Notes: generated by a model not told the origin, from the sequence alone. Positions 53,927-64,000 are shown, counted from the first letter of the stretch. The stretch: 64,000 nucleotides of DNA from Sphingomonas aerophila (GCF_014199305.1 NZ_JACIJK010000005.1:186001-250000), one strand, 5' to 3'. Made by a program: numbers and translations.

Positions 53927-55798
53927 ATGCGACCAGTCTTTTTGGCGGCGATGCCGTTTGTTGCTCCCCTGTTGCTGGGTACCGCTACCAGTGCTCAGAC
54001 GACGTCTTCTGCCCCCGCGATCCTGATAGGGCAGCTTGGCTTTGAGACCACGGGCCCCAAGCTCGCCATCGTGGAAAGCGCTTCGCCGACGCCACTGAAC
54101 TGGACGCTGCTCGACCGCGCCGGGCGAACGGTTGCATCGGGCCGCACAACCCCGTTCGGCCGCGATCCCGGTTCCGGGCGGCCGGTACACCGCGTCGACA
54201 TCTCCTCCTTTCGCCAGGCCGGCGATGGCTACCAGCTCCGCGTGGCAGGCGTAGCCGGGACCAGCGACCGCTTCGCGATCGGCCCGCGCCCGTTTGCGCG
54301 TCTGCCGGCCGCCGCGATGGCCTTCTTCTACCAACAGCGCAGCGGCGTGCCGATCGAGCGCGCCTATGTGGAACGCCCAGACCTCGCCCGCCCCGCGGGC
54401 CACACGGACGAAACAGTGACATGCTTCGCCAAGACCGACGAGCGGGGGACCAAATGGCCGGGCTGCACCTATCGGCTGACCACCACGGGCGGTTGGTACG
54501 ACGCGGGCGATCAGGGCAAATATGTGGTCAACGGCGGGATCAGCACGTGGACGCTGCTGGACCTGCACCAGCGCCTCAGCGCATGGGGCCGGCCCTACCT
54601 GTTCGCCGATGGCACGTTGCAACTGCCCGAGCGCGGCAATGGCGCCGACGACCTGCTGGACGAGGCGCGGGTGGAGGTGAAGTTCCTCCTGTCCATGCAG
54701 ATCCCGGACGGCGCGCGCCTGAAGGTGCCGGTTGATCCGATGGCAGCCAAGCCCGTGTTTCAGGAGATCGACGCCGGCGGCCTCGCCCATACAAAGGTTG
54801 CGGACGAACATTGGACCGCGCTGCCCACCGCCCCGGCCGAGGACAAGGAGCCACGCTGGCTTTATCCGCCCTCGACGGCCGCGACGCTCAACCTCGCCGC
54901 CGTCGCAGCGCAGGCCGCGCGCGTGTACCGGGCAAGCGACCCCGCCTTTGCCGACACTGCGCTGAAAGCTGCGCAGCGGGCCTGGGCGGCGGCGGAGCGC
55001 CACCCGAAGCTGGTCGCCAGCCCGACCTTCACCGGCTCTGGCGGATATGGCGACCGCGACTGGTCGGACGAGCGGTTCTGGGCAGCGGCGGAGCTGTACG
55101 CCACCACCGGCGACCCACGCTTCGCGGCGGTGATCGACGGGTCGCCTTACCTGAACACCCCGAATGACGACCTCAGCTGGGGCAAGCTAGACCAGGCGGG
55201 GCTGTTCACGCTTGCCACCGTCGCGACCAGGCTTTCGGCCCCGACGCGTGCCCGCGTTCGCGCCGCGCTGATCGGCCGGGCCGACGCTCTGATGGGAGAG
55301 CGAATGACCAGCGGCTATCGCCTGCCCCTCGCGGGCGATCGCTTTGGCTGGGGATCGACCTCCACCCTGCTCAACCGCGCCATGCTGCTGGGCGTTGTCT
55401 ATCAGTTGACCGGCAAGGCGGGGTATCGGGACGCAGCGGTCGACACGCTCGACTGGGTGCTCGGCCGCAACGCGCTTGGCCAGTCCTTCGTGACCGGCGT
55501 CGGCACGCGCCCGATGCGCTTTCCCCATCATCGCTTCTGGCATCCGACCGACCCGCGCTACCCGGCACCGCCCAGCGGCGTGCTGTCGGGCGGCCCCAAC
55601 TCAACGTCGCTCGATGCCGATCCGATCGCCAAGACGTTCAAGGGCCGCTGCACCGGCATGACATGCTGGACCGACGACTGGCGCGCTTATTCGATGAACG
55701 AAGTGGCCATCAACTGGAACGCGCCGCTAGTCTGGGTGTCAGCCTTTCTGGATGCGACCGGGAGCGGCCAGGCACGCTCGCGCGTTCCGGCTTCATGA
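53927..55798 (+). CDS. GH9 family glycoside hydrolase, secreted
   Basis: Inverting beta-glucanase/cellulase-type enzyme of 623 residues. A signal peptide (RPVFLAAMPFVAPLLLGTATSAQ) is followed by an immunoglobulin-like CelD_N domain (about 28-120) and an (alpha/alpha)6 barrel. Catalytic Asp192 and Asp195 lie in GGWYDAGDQGKYV, the His region in PMRFPHHRFW and the acid Glu592 in MNEVAINWNAP. GH9 enzymes cut beta-1,4 or mixed-linkage glucan; some in this branch are exo-glucosidases. The ATG at 53927 follows AGGGAAGAA. Paired with GH3 on the opposite strand. Confidence 0.94.
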   Translation: MRPVFLAAMPFVAPLLLGTATSAQTTSSAPAILIGQLGFETTGPKLAIVESASPTPLNWTLLDRAGRTVASGRTTPFGRDPGSGRPVHRVDISSFRQAGDGYQLRVAGVAGTSDRFAIGPRPFARLPAAAMAFFYQQRSGVPIERAYVERPDLARPAGHTDETVTCFAKTDERGTKWPGCTYRLTTTGGWYDAGDQGKYVVNGGISTWTLLDLHQRLSAWGRPYLFADGTLQLPERGNGADDLLDEARVEVKFLLSMQIPDGARLKVPVDPMAAKPVFQEIDAGGLAHTKVADEHWTALPTAPAEDKEPRWLYPPSTAATLNLAAVAAQAARVYRASDPAFADTALKAAQRAWAAAERHPKLVASPTFTGSGGYGDRDWSDERFWAAAELYATTGDPRFAAVIDGSPYLNTPNDDLSWGKLDQAGLFTLATVATRLSAPTRARVRAALIGRADALMGERMTSGYRLPLAGDRFGWGSTSTLLNRAMLLGVVYQLTGKAGYRDAAVDTLDWVLGRNALGQSFVTGVGTRPMRFPHHRFWHPTDPRYPAPPSGVLSGGPNSTSLDADPIAKTFKGRCTGMTCWTDDWRAYSMNEVAINWNAPLVWVSAFLDATGSGQARSRVPAS

Positions 55799-56169
55799 TT
55801 CGCCTCCCCGCGCTCGCCCTGCTGGCCTCCACGCTGCTCACATCACTGGGCCCGGCGGTGGCGCACGACCGGGCGCCATCGGGACCGTGCATCGACCTTG
55901 ACCAGGTGGTCAGCCAGCAGCCGGCCGGCCCCGCCGCGATCGATTTCCAACTGACGGGCAAGCGGACCTATCGTAACACGCTCGCAAGCGAGTGCCCGAA
56001 CCTTGGCGAGTTGAACCGCTTTCGCCAGATCGTGTGGGACAATCGCGACGGACGCCGAGTGTGCCCGGGCGACCGCTTTCGCCTGGTCGAGACGACCCAG
56101 GCCCGCGCAACGGGTGCGGGCAGTTTCCCCTTTTGCCGGCTTGGCAGCTTCACGCAGGTTACTCGCTAG
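55795..56169 (+). CDS. small secreted protein of unknown function, coupled to GH9
   Basis: Protein of 124 residues whose ATG overlaps the GH9 stop (ATGA), so it is translationally coupled. A signal peptide (IRLPALALLASTLLTSLGPAVAH) is followed by a mature part with four cysteines (GPCIDLD, SECPNLG, RRVCPGDR and FPFCRLG), a likely two-disulfide beta-rich fold. IDFQLTGKRTYRNTLASECP is the clearest block. I do not recognise the family; resembling small secreted proteins are common in sphingomonads. Confidence 0.8.
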   Translation: MIRLPALALLASTLLTSLGPAVAHDRAPSGPCIDLDQVVSQQPAGPAAIDFQLTGKRTYRNTLASECPNLGELNRFRQIVWDNRDGRRVCPGDRFRLVETTQARATGAGSFPFCRLGSFTQVTR

Positions 56170-56178
56170 CCCTGAAGA

Positions 56179-57651
56179 ATGCCGAGCGCCCGCCATATCC
56201 TCAGCATCGACCAGGGCACTACCTCGACGCGGGCGCTGGTGTTCGATCAGGCTGGGTCGCTCCTGGCCACCGCCCAGCGCGAGTTGCCCCAGCATTATCC
56301 CGCTGACGGCTGGGTAGAACACGACCCGGAGGATATCTGGCGCGACACGCTGGCGGTGATGGGCGAAGCCGCGCGGCTGGCCGATGTGCCGATCGCCGCC
56401 ATCGGTATCACCAACCAGCGCGAAACGGTGGTCATCTGGGACCGCACCACCGGCCGCCCGATCGCCCCCGCCATCGTCTGGCAGGATCGACGAACGGCGG
56501 CACGTTGCGAGGCCTTGCGGCAGGCGGGACACGAGCCGCTGGTGCAGGAGCGCACCGGCCTGCTGCTCGATCCCTATTTCTCAGCCACCAAGCTTGCCTG
56601 GTTGCTTGACCACGTTCCGGGCGCCCGTGCGCGCGCCGCCGCTGGCGAGTTGGCGGCGGGCACGATCGACAGCTTCCTGACCTGGCGGCTGACCGGCGGC
56701 CGTGTCCATGCGACGGACGCGACCAATGCCAGCCGCACCGCGCTGTTCGACATCGATCGCCAGCGCTGGTGCCCCGACCTCCTCGCCCTGTTCGAGGTAC
56801 CGGCCGCGATCCTGCCCGAGGTGCGCGATTCGAGCGGCGACTTCGGTTGGACGGACCTGCTCGGCGGGCGCATCCCCATTGCTGGCGTCGCGGGCGACCA
56901 GCAGGCGGCGCTGGTCGGGCAAGGGTGTTTTTCGGCCGGAGAGGTCAAGGCGACATACGGCACCGGCTGCTTTGCGCTGATGAACACCGGCGCGCAGCGC
57001 CTGCACTCGACCAAGCGGTTGCTGTCCACGGTCGCTTACCGGCTGAATGGTGTGCCGACCTATGCGCTGGAAGGGTCTATCTTCGTCGCGGGTGCGGCGG
57101 TGAAGTGGCTGCGCGATGGGTTGGGCCTCATCACCCATGCTTCCGACACCCACGACATGGCGACGCAGGTCAAGGACAATGGCGGCGTGTACCTGGTGCC
57201 CGCATTCGTGGGGTTGGGCGCGCCGCATTGGCGCCCCGATGCTCGCGCGCTGCTCACGGGCATGACGCTGGCCACGAGCGCCGCGCATGTCGCGCGCGCC
57301 GCGATCGAGGCGGTGGGATTTCAGACCCACGATCTGCTCGCCGCGATGGCCGATGATGGCGCAGGCAGCCCGGCCACGTTGCGGGTGGACGGCGGGATGA
57401 CCGCGAACGACTGGCTGTGCGGCTTTCTCGCGGACCTCAATGGCGTGGCGGTGGAGCGACCCGCTATGCGCGAATGCACCGCGCTGGGCGCCGCGTTCCT
57501 TGCCGGGCTGGGCGTCGGCCTATGGCCCGACCTCGACGCCTTGCGCGCGGCGCGGCCGGGGGTACAGCTATTCGCGCCCACCCACGGCTTCGACGCGCCG
57601 CCCCTGCTTGACGGCTGGCGCCATGCCCTGCGTCAGGCTTTGCTGGCCTGA
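56179..57651 (+). CDS. glpK: glycerol kinase
   Basis: FGGY-family kinase of 490 residues that makes glycerol 3-phosphate from glycerol and [18 protein letters not shown] opens the ATPase fold, [12 protein letters not shown] and WQDRRTA follow, then [15 protein letters not shown] and [10 protein letters not shown]. Substrate residues typical of GlpK are kept, which favours glycerol over sugars. Ten bases after the secreted protein; end overlaps the convergent acyl-CoA synthetase by 19 bases. Confidence 0.95.
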   Translation: MPSARHILSIDQGTTSTRALVFDQAGSLLATAQRELPQHYPADGWVEHDPEDIWRDTLAVMGEAARLADVPIAAIGITNQRETVVIWDRTTGRPIAPAIVWQDRRTAARCEALRQAGHEPLVQERTGLLLDPYFSATKLAWLLDHVPGARARAAAGELAAGTIDSFLTWRLTGGRVHATDATNASRTALFDIDRQRWCPDLLALFEVPAAILPEVRDSSGDFGWTDLLGGRIPIAGVAGDQQAALVGQGCFSAGEVKATYGTGCFALMNTGAQRLHSTKRLLSTVAYRLNGVPTYALEGSIFVAGAAVKWLRDGLGLITHASDTHDMATQVKDNGGVYLVPAFVGLGAPHWRPDARALLTGMTLATSAAHVARAAIEAVGFQTHDLLAAMADDGAGSPATLRVDGGMTANDWLCGFLADLNGVAVERPAMRECTALGAAFLAGLGVGLWPDLDALRAARPGVQLFAPTHGFDAPPLLDGWRHALRQALLA

Positions 57652-59345
57652 CGCTCCGCCGCCCAGATCGCGCGGTACTGGACGCGCAGGGCCACCTTGT
57701 CGATCTTCTCCGTCCCCAGCCGTGGCAGCGGGACCGCCGAGACCCAGATGCGCGCGGGCACCTTGAACGCGGCCACATGCTCCGCGACGAACGCGCGCAG
57801 CACTGCCTCGTCCAGCGTCTTGCCCGCGAGTGGATGGACCACCGCGCCCGGCACCTCTCCGAAGCGGTCGTCGGGCAGGCCGAATACCGCCGCCTCTCCC
57901 ACGCCGTCGCACGTGTACAGCGCGGCCTCGACTTCCGGGCAGCTGATATTCTCCCCGCCGCGGATGATGATGTCCTTCTTGCGGTCGACGATGAACAGGT
58001 AGTTGTCCTCGTCCAGATAGCCGATGTCGCCGGTCAGGAAGTAACCGTCCGGCGTCATCGCCGCCGCGGTTGCCCCCGGATCATTCCAATATCCCTCGAA
58101 ATTGACGATCGAGCGGATGCCGATCTCGCCCCGCTCACCCTGCGGGACCGGCTGGCCATCCGCGCCGACAATGGCGAGGTCGATCAGCGGCGCTGATGGA
58201 CGTCCCGCCGAATCCGGCTTGGCGAGGTAATTGGATCGCCAATTGCCTGTGCCCGCAGCGTTGGTTTCTGTCAGGCCATAGCCGATCAGCGGTGCACCCT
58301 TCAGCTCGGCGTCGAGCCGGCGGACATGCTCGGCCGGGCGCGGCGCACCCCCGGCGGCGAAGTCGGTGACCGTGGAAAGGTCGAACCGGGCGCGTTCGGG
58401 ATGAGTGGCGATCTCATAGCTCATCAGCGGCACGCCGACGAAATAGGTGACATGCTCCGCGTCGATCAGCCGCATCGCTTCCAGCGCGTCCCATTTGGGC
58501 ATGAGTACCAGCTTGCGCCCCATGGCGAAGCTTTGCAGCATCACCGGCACCTCTGCCGTGACATGGAATAGCGGCAGGTTGAGCAACGTCGCCGGCTGGC
58601 TGGTCGGCGGGTTGCCATCCTGGGTCGCCAGCGTCAGCATCATAACCACTTGCGCCAGGTAGTTGAAGGTCGCCTGGGTGATCGCCCGGTGCGATGAAAC
58701 CGCCCCGCGCGAACGGCCCGTCGAGCCCGAGGTGAACAGCACCGTGGCGGGGTCCTCCGGGCTGATGGAGGGCAACGACGTGCCCTCGTCCGCCCCCGCC
58801 GTCACCGGTCCAAGCGCCTGATCCAGCGGCAGCGTGTCATCGATCCCGACCACCTTTGCGGACAGGCCGCCTGCCGCGTTCAGCCGATCGACGCGCGGGG
58901 CATCCGCGAACACCAGCGTGCAGCCAACCTCCGCCACCGCCTGGCCCAGTTCCTCCGGACCCCACCATCCGTTCAACAAGGTAGCGACCCCGCCAGCGCT
59001 GACGATGCCCATGTAGAGGACGATCCAGCTTGGTGAGTTGCGCATCGCCAGCCCGATCCGGTCGCCGGGCCTGACGCCATGAACGCCGACCAGCGCCCGG
59101 GCGACGGCCTGTGCCGCCGCGCCAGCCTGGGCAAAGGTCAGCCGCTCCGCCCCGGAAACGAGGAACGTGGCGTCGGCATGCTGGGCGATGAAGTGGGCGA
59201 AATAGGCGGGCAAGGTCGGCGGCGCGGCGGCGATCACCGGCAGCAAGCGTCCGTGCTTCTCCACCTGGGTCAGCGCGAAAGGCCCTCCCTCGCCGGTCAG
59301 GGCAGCCATCACTGCGTCCATTCGCCGGTCGAGTTCGCTCGCCAT
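57633..59345 (-). CDS. acyl-CoA synthetase, AMP-binding family
   Basis: Adenylate-forming enzyme of 570 residues that activates a fatty or related acid to its CoA ester. ATP loop [57 protein letters not shown] and the ending lysine region [13 protein letters not shown] are canonical. ATG 59345 is chosen because GGAGAGAAAG precedes it; the frame is open to 59393. Chain-length specificity cannot be told. Convergent with glpK. Confidence 0.93.
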   Translation of the reverse strand: MASELDRRMDAVMAALTGEGGPFALTQVEKHGRLLPVIAAAPPTLPAYFAHFIAQHADATFLVSGAERLTFAQAGAAAQAVARALVGVHGVRPGDRIGLAMRNSPSWIVLYMGIVSAGGVATLLNGWWGPEELGQAVAEVGCTLVFADAPRVDRLNAAGGLSAKVVGIDDTLPLDQALGPVTAGADEGTSLPSISPEDPATVLFTSGSTGRSRGAVSSHRAITQATFNYLAQVVMMLTLATQDGNPPTSQPATLLNLPLFHVTAEVPVMLQSFAMGRKLVLMPKWDALEAMRLIDAEHVTYFVGVPLMSYEIATHPERARFDLSTVTDFAAGGAPRPAEHVRRLDAELKGAPLIGYGLTETNAAGTGNWRSNYLAKPDSAGRPSAPLIDLAIVGADGQPVPQGERGEIGIRSIVNFEGYWNDPGATAAAMTPDGYFLTGDIGYLDEDNYLFIVDRKKDIIIRGGENISCPEVEAALYTCDGVGEAAVFGLPDDRFGEVPGAVVHPLAGKTLDEAVLRAFVAEHVAAFKVPARIWVSAVPLPRLGTEKIDKVALRVQYRAIWAAERQASKA

Positions 59346-59410
59346 CTTTCTCTCCGCTTGGGTTTGTTCGTTTGCCCCCTTATGAGGGCGCAAGACCTGA
59401 GGGGAAAGCC

Positions 59411-60304
59411 TTGATACTGCCCGTCCTTGCCGCTGCGGCCTCCGCGTCCGGGCACATCCGCTTCGATCAGCTCGGGCTCGACCCCGTGTTGTTCAACATC
59501 GGCGGGTTTGCGCTGCGCTGGTACAGCCTGGCGTACATCACCGGCATCGTGGTCGGCTGGTGGTACCTGCTCCGCCTGCTTGCCCAGCCGGGCGCGCCCA
59601 TGGCGAAGCGCCATGCCGACGACCTTGTTTTCTACGCGACGCTGGGGATCATCCTTGGCGGGCGGATCGGCTATGTCCTGTTCTATTCGCCCGACATGAT
59701 CCTGCATCCACTGCGCATCCTGCGGCTGTGGGATGGCGGCATGAGCTTCCATGGCGGCGTGATCGGGACGTCGCTGGGCCTGATCCTGTTCGCCCGCGCC
59801 AACAAGCTCGATTGGCTGCGAATCCACGATTACGTCGCGTGCTGCGTGCCGTTCGGGCTGTTCTTTGGCCGGATCGCGAACTTCATCAACGCGGAGTTGT
59901 GGGGACGCCCGACCGACGTCGCCTGGGGGATCATCTTTCCCCACACCGTGCCGTTTCCCCTGCCCGAGCCAGCGCGCCACCCGAGCCAGCTTTATGAGGC
60001 TGCGCTGGAGGGCATCGTCCTGTTCGCGATTCTCGCCTTCGCCTTCTGGCGCACCCGCGCCCGCTACCAGCCGGGCCGCCTCGTCGGGCTCTTCCTGGTC
60101 GGCTATGGCCTTGCCCGGTACATCGTGGAGTTCTTCCGCGAGCCCGATCGCCAGTACGCGACGGGGCTGCTCGGCACGCCCGGTACGCACATGGGCCAGC
60201 TTCTCTGCCTGCCCATGATCCTGGGCGGCGCGTACCTGATGGCGACCGCGCCGCGCCGTCGTACCCGCGTCGAACCGATCGCGGGCGGCACCAGCGTCGC
60301 CTGA
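59411..60304 (+). CDS. lgt: prolipoprotein diacylglyceryl transferase
   Basis: Membrane enzyme of 297 residues that adds diacylglycerol to lipobox cysteines. The signature [17 protein letters not shown] is intact, and [30 protein letters not shown] and [12 protein letters not shown] mark the other family sites. The start is TTG 59411 with GAGGGGAAA eight bases upstream; the next ATG would remove the first helix. It fits with the several lipoproteins in this window. Confidence 0.95.
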   Translation: MILPVLAAAASASGHIRFDQLGLDPVLFNIGGFALRWYSLAYITGIVVGWWYLLRLLAQPGAPMAKRHADDLVFYATLGIILGGRIGYVLFYSPDMILHPLRILRLWDGGMSFHGGVIGTSLGLILFARANKLDWLRIHDYVACCVPFGLFFGRIANFINAELWGRPTDVAWGIIFPHTVPFPLPEPARHPSQLYEAALEGIVLFAILAFAFWRTRARYQPGRLVGLFLVGYGLARYIVEFFREPDRQYATGLLGTPGTHMGQLLCLPMILGGAYLMATAPRRRTRVEPIAGGTSVA

Positions 60305-60315
60305 GGCGGGCGGGC

Positions 60316-61368
60316 ATGATGGATACCGAAGCGGGCGGCAGCCTTTCCGACCGGCTCGCCCGCGCGATTACCATGGCGGGCCCGGTGCCGATCTCGCAGT
60401 TCATGGCCGCGGCGAACAACCATTACTACGCGACCCGCGACCCGCTTGGCGCGACCGGCGACTTCGTCACCGCGCCAGAGATCAGCCAGATGTTCGGTGA
60501 GCTGGTCGGCCTGTGGGCCACGGACCTGTGGGATCGCGCGGGTCGCCCCGACGCTGCCTGGGTGGAGCTTGGCCCCGGCCGCGGCACGCTCAGCGCCGAT
60601 GCCCTACGCGCGGCGGGCAAGGCTGGCTGGACCCCGCCCGTTCACCTGGTGGAGATCAGCCCGGTGCTGCGCGCAGCGCAAGCGGAGCAGGTGCCGCAGG
60701 CCAGCTGGCACGACACGGTCGACACCCTGCCGGACGACCGGTCGCTGGTGGTAGTCGCCAATGAGTTTTTCGACGCGCTGCCGATCCGCCAGTTGGTGCG
60801 CCGCGGCGACGCCTGGCACGAACGCCTGGTCGCCTGCCAGGACACCTTGTTCCTGCCCGTGGCCGGCCCGCCCGTCCCCGCGGAGGTGGTGCCCGAACCG
60901 CTGCGCGACGCGCCGGCGGGATCGGTGCTGGAAGTCAGCCCTTCAAGCGTCGCCGTTGTACGCTCCCTCGCTGCCCGCATCGCTCGCCAGGGCGGCACGT
61001 TGCTGGCGATCGATTATGGCTATGAGGGGCCGGCGCTGGGCGAAACCTTGCAGGCTGTGCGTGGCCACTCCTTTGCCAACCCGTTCGAGCGGGTGGGCGA
61101 TCAGGACCTGTCGGCGCACGTCGATTTCACTACCCTTGCCGCGGCGGGCCAGGTGTCGGGCCTGGTCGCCTGGGGCCCGGTCGAGCAGGCGGAATGGCTG
61201 GTCCGGCTAGGCATCGATTCGCGTTCCGCCGCCCTCGCCCGCGCGCACCCCGACCGTGCCGACAGCCTGGTCACCGATCGCCAGCGCCTGGTGAACGGCA
61301 TGGGCGCGCTGTTCAAGGTGCTCGGCCTCACCGCGCCGAACTGGCCGACGCCGGCGGGGTTTGCATGA
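60316..61368 (+). CDS. class I SAM-dependent methyltransferase, MidA/NDUFAF7-like
   Basis: Methyltransferase of 350 residues (DUF185). The family opening FMAAANNHYYATRDPLGATGDFVTAPEIS is visible (cited by HYYATRDPLG and GDFVTAPEIS), then the SAM loop WVELGPGRGTLSAD and ANEFFDALPI. In mitochondria the homologue methylates a complex I arginine; the bacterial target is inferred. It lies 11 bases after lgt and overlaps the next gene by ATGA. Confidence 0.92.
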   Translation: MMDTEAGGSLSDRLARAITMAGPVPISQFMAAANNHYYATRDPLGATGDFVTAPEISQMFGELVGLWATDLWDRAGRPDAAWVELGPGRGTLSADALRAAGKAGWTPPVHLVEISPVLRAAQAEQVPQASWHDTVDTLPDDRSLVVVANEFFDALPIRQLVRRGDAWHERLVACQDTLFLPVAGPPVPAEVVPEPLRDAPAGSVLEVSPSSVAVVRSLAARIARQGGTLLAIDYGYEGPALGETLQAVRGHSFANPFERVGDQDLSAHVDFTTLAAAGQVSGLVAWGPVEQAEWLVRLGIDSRSAALARAHPDRADSLVTDRQRLVNGMGALFKVLGLTAPNWPTPAGFA

Positions 61369-61874
61369 TCCACTACCGCCCCGCCACTGCCGCCGACGCC
61401 GGTGACCTGCGGGAGGTCGCAACCCAGGCCTATACCGAAACCTTCAGGGGCCTGTACCGGCAGGGTGACCTGGACGTCTTCCTTCCCGCGGCGTTCGGCC
61501 CGACCGGGCTTCAGGCGCACGTGACCGACCCCGCCTACACTATCCGCGTCGCGACCGATGGGGGCAAGATCATCGGCTTTGCCAAGCTCGGCCCCGTGGC
61601 GTTCTCGGGCGACTGGCCGTCGGGCGCGGTTGAATTGCACCAGCTTTATGTTCTCTCCAGCCACCTGGGCGCGGGCGTCGGGCCTGCCTTGATGGATTGG
61701 GCAATCGATACGGCGCGCGCGGGCGGCGGGACCGAGCTCGTCCTGTCCGTTTACGTCGACAACCATCGGGCCAAGCGATTCTACGCCCGCTACGGCTTCG
61801 TTGACATCGGCCGCTACGACTTCGCTGTGGGCAGCGTGATCGACGAAGATCGCCTGATGCGGCTGTCGTTATGA
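61365..61874 (+). CDS. GNAT family N-acetyltransferase
   Basis: Acyltransferase of 169 residues. The acetyl-CoA loop LYVLSSHLGAGVGPALMDWAI has the QxxGxG-like SHLGAGVG, and LSVYVDNHRAKRFYARYGF is the usual C-terminal block. ATG 61365 overlaps the preceding stop (ATGA). Substrate unknown; the position between midA and pgeF suggests a modest housekeeping role. Confidence 0.9.
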   Translation: MIHYRPATAADAGDLREVATQAYTETFRGLYRQGDLDVFLPAAFGPTGLQAHVTDPAYTIRVATDGGKIIGFAKLGPVAFSGDWPSGAVELHQLYVLSSHLGAGVGPALMDWAIDTARAGGGTELVLSVYVDNHRAKRFYARYGFVDIGRYDFAVGSVIDEDRLMRLSL

Positions 61875-62635
61875 ACGTCGAGGTCAATCGCGCCGACGCG
61901 CTTCACGGGATCGCCCATGGGTTTCTCGGCCGGCGCGGCGGCGTGTCGACCGGCGACATGGCCGGGCTCAACGTCGGGCTGGGGTCGGAGGATGATCCGG
62001 TCGCGATCGCGACGAACCGCGCCCGCGCGGTGGAAGCGGTGCTGCCGGGCTCGCGCCTCGTCACCGCCTATCAGGTCCATTCGGCATCCTGCGTCACGGT
62101 GCTTCAGCCATTCGACGACAATCTGCGCCCCCATGCGGATGCGCTGGTCACCGACCGCCCCGGCCTGCTGCTCGGCATCCTGACGGCCGACTGCGCGCCC
62201 GTGCTGCTGGCCGATACGGAGGCAGGGGTCGTCGGCGCGGCGCACGCGGGGTGGAAGGGCGCGCTGGGAGGCATCACCGACGCCACCGTGGTCGCGATGG
62301 AAGCGTTGGGAGCGCAGCGCGACCGCATCGTGGCCGCGGTCGGCCCGTGCATCGCGCGCACAAGCTACGAGGTGGATGAGGGCTTTCTCGATCGATTCGC
62401 CGCCGTGGATCGCGCCAACGAGCGCTTCTTCACTCCCGCACGCGAGCGTCACTACCGCTTCGACCTGGAGGCCTATGTTGTCCACCGGCTGGGTCACGCA
62501 GGCGTGTTGCGGGTCGAGGCGCTTGGGCTAGACACCTATGCGCTTCCCGACCGCTTCTACAGCTACCGCCGGGCGACACACCGGGGCGAGCCGACCTATG
62601 GCCGCCAGATCAGCCTGATCGGATTGCCCAGCTAG
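61871..62635 (+). CDS. pgeF: peptidoglycan editing factor PgeF (laccase-fold, YfiH)
   Basis: Protein of 254 residues of the polyphenol-oxidase-like fold. The metal histidines are in AYQVHSASCV, ADCAPVLLAD with the Cys and GAAHAGWKG. In E. coli PgeF removes L-Ser from misloaded muropeptide precursors. Coupled to the GNAT gene by an ATGA overlap. Usual length. Confidence 0.95.
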   Translation: MNVEVNRADALHGIAHGFLGRRGGVSTGDMAGLNVGLGSEDDPVAIATNRARAVEAVLPGSRLVTAYQVHSASCVTVLQPFDDNLRPHADALVTDRPGLLLGILTADCAPVLLADTEAGVVGAAHAGWKGALGGITDATVVAMEALGAQRDRIVAAVGPCIARTSYEVDEGFLDRFAAVDRANERFFTPARERHYRFDLEAYVVHRLGHAGVLRVEALGLDTYALPDRFYSYRRATHRGEPTYGRQISLIGLPS

Positions 62636-62685
62636 TTTCAACGGTGACTATCCTGGGCTACATACCGCTGCCAAGGAGAGTGCAG

Positions 62686-64000
62686 ATGACCGACACGCCC
62701 AACGAGAACGAAGCAGAGATGTCGGGCGGCGTGCCCGCGCAACAGCCGCAGGACGACACGCCCAAGACGATCGGTGAGCGCAAGCTGAAGCCATCGACGC
62801 TGATGATGGGTCATGGCTATGATCCGGCCCTGTCGGAAGGATCGCTGAAGCCGCCGATCTTCCTCACCTCCACCTTTGTGTTCCCCAACGCCGCCGCGGG
62901 CAAGCGCCACTTCGAGGGCGTGACCGGCAAGCGGCCGGGCGGTGCCGAGGGGCTGGTTTATTCGCGCTTCAACGGCCCGAACCAGGAGATCCTGGAGGAC
63001 CGCCTGGCGATCTGGGAAGAAGCGGAGGACGCGCTCAGCTTCTCGTCCGGTATGTCGGCCATCGCGACCCTGTTCCTGTCGATGGTGAAGCCGGGCGACA
63101 CGGTGGTTCACTCGGGCCCGCTTTATGCCGCGACCGAGACGCTGATCGCCAAGATCCTTGGCCGTTTCGGCGTCCACTGGCTCGACTTCCCCGCTGGCGC
63201 CACGCGTGAGGAGATTGACGCGGTGATGAGCAAGGCGGCGGGTTCGGGCCGCGTCGCGCTGATTTATCTCGAAAGCCCCGCCAACCCGACCAACGCGCTG
63301 GTCGACGTGGAAGCGGTCGCCGCCAGCCGCGACGCCGTGTTTGCGGGGGCAGCCGAGAAGCCGCCTATCGCGATCGACAACACGTTCCTCGGCCCGCTGT
63401 GGCACAAGCCGCTGGACCATGGCGCTGACATCGTCGTCTACAGCCTGACCAAATATGCCGGCGGCCATTCGGATCTGGTCGCGGGCGGGCTGCTCGGTAA
63501 CAAGGCGCAGATCAATACCATCCGATCGATGCGGAACACCATCGGCACCATCTGCGACCCGAACACCGCCTGGATGCTGCTGCGTAGCCTGGAAACGCTG
63601 GAATTGCGGATGAGCCGCGCGGGCGAGAACGCGGACAAGGTCTGCACCTGGTTGCGTGACCAGCCCAAGGTGGAGCGCGTCGGCTATCTCGGCTTCTTGG
63701 CGAATGAGGAAAGCCGGCAGGCGGACATCTATCGTCGCCACTGCTCGGGCGGCGGCTCCACCTTTTCGCTCTACCTCAAGGGCGGCGAGGCCGAGGCGTT
63801 CCGTTTCCTCGACGCGCTCAAGATTGCCAAGCTGGCGGTCAGCCTGGGCGGCACCGAAACTCTGGCGAGCCACCCTGCCGGCATGACGCACCTTTCGGTG
63901 CCGGATGCGCGCAAGCAGGCGCTCGGCATCACCGACAACCTTGTTCGCATCTCGATCGGGGTGGAAGACGCGGACGACCTGATCGCCGACTTCGAACAAG
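62686..64000 (+). CDS. cystathionine gamma-synthase/lyase family PLP enzyme (C-terminus outside window)
   Basis: PLP-dependent trans-sulfuration-type enzyme, 438 residues present. The PLP Lys lies in YSLTKYAGGHSDLVAGG, the cofactor Tyr/Arg region in LVYSRFNGPNQE and Asp in IAIDNTFLGP. AAGGAG is well placed before ATG 62686. An acidic N-terminal extension of about 30 residues precedes the family core. It could be a methionine gamma-lyase, cystathionine gamma-synthase or O-acetylhomoserine sulfhydrylase; the window does not settle which. Only a few residues are missing at the right edge. Confidence 0.92.
   Translation, partial: MTDTPNENEAEMSGGVPAQQPQDDTPKTIGERKLKPSTLMMGHGYDPALSEGSLKPPIFLTSTFVFPNAAAGKRHFEGVTGKRPGGAEGLVYSRFNGPNQEILEDRLAIWEEAEDALSFSSGMSAIATLFLSMVKPGDTVVHSGPLYAATETLIAKILGRFGVHWLDFPAGATREEIDAVMSKAAGSGRVALIYLESPANPTNALVDVEAVAASRDAVFAGAAEKPPIAIDNTFLGPLWHKPLDHGADIVVYSLTKYAGGHSDLVAGGLLGNKAQINTIRSMRNTIGTICDPNTAWMLLRSLETLELRMSRAGENADKVCTWLRDQPKVERVGYLGFLANEESRQADIYRRHCSGGGSTFSLYLKGGEAEAFRFLDALKIAKLAVSLGGTETLASHPAGMTHLSVPDARKQALGITDNLVRISIGVEDADDLIADFEQ

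Noticed and set aside
62638..63999. Open frame antisense to the PLP enzyme at the right edge
   Set aside because: The plus-strand frame has the PLP motif and a good ribosome-binding site; the antisense has none.

Overview
The window is GC-rich bacterial chromosome. The Xanthomonas/Caulobacter-type TonB-dependent receptors, a UrcA-family protein, the fused YlxR/L7Ae protein, secreted sugar-polymer hydrolases and the order rimP-nusA-ylxR-infB-rbfA-truB-rpsO-pnp all point to a sphingomonad alphaproteobacterium (Sphingomonas or a close relative). This assignment is inferred from gene content, without any database search.

Positions 1-12300 form a polysaccharide-utilisation locus that looks built for arabinan or arabinose-containing side chains. 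On the minus strand lie a GH51 arabinofuranosidase, a Tat-exported GH43 enzyme and a TonB receptor that runs off the left edge. A divergent FadR-type GntR regulator sits beside them. On the plus strand lie a second GH43 enzyme, a second TonB receptor and a divergent GH43-like protein. Between the two arms (about 6180-7050) are decayed remains of a second FCD-type GntR regulator followed by the N-terminus of a FucP-type sugar transporter, apparently an old regulator-transporter operon.

Positions 12376-36640 hold ordinary metabolic and accessory genes: two glutathione S-transferases with an isocitrate-lyase/PEP-mutase-like enzyme, a LysR regulator, an MFS transporter, a CBS-domain protein, a DUF2189 membrane protein, an enoyl-CoA hydratase/thiolase divergent pair, RarD, and an NmrA-like reductase. 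They also hold a branched-chain 2-oxoacid dehydrogenase operon (E1alpha-E1beta-E2-YciI), a fumarylacetoacetase-like protein, a metallo-beta-lactamase-fold hydrolase, an RNA helicase, paired PaaI thioesterases and a PQQ-type sugar dehydrogenase lipoprotein. A secreted-protein gene at 19832-20706 is broken by a frameshift and a stop codon.

Positions 36795-50262 form the conserved transcription/translation block (rimP, nusA, ylxR, infB, rbfA, truB, rpsO, pnp). Guests in this block are a 4-oxalocrotonate tautomerase homologue between nusA and ylxR, a glyoxalase-fold protein between infB and rbfA, and thymidine kinase plus a site-2-type protease before truB. A HAD-phosphatase-like lipoprotein in the block carries a one-base frameshift in a six-base homopolymer and seems to lack the catalytic aspartates.

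Positions 50489-64000 contain a class II aldolase-like protein and a divergent pair of beta-glucan enzymes (GH3 and GH9) that share a control region with two adjacent AACGTT-centred operator-like boxes. Beyond them are a small secreted protein, glycerol kinase, an acyl-CoA synthetase, the envelope genes lgt, midA-like, GNAT and pgeF, and a cystathionine gamma-synthase-type PLP enzyme cut by the right edge. I saw no tRNA, rRNA, CRISPR array, insertion sequence or prophage.
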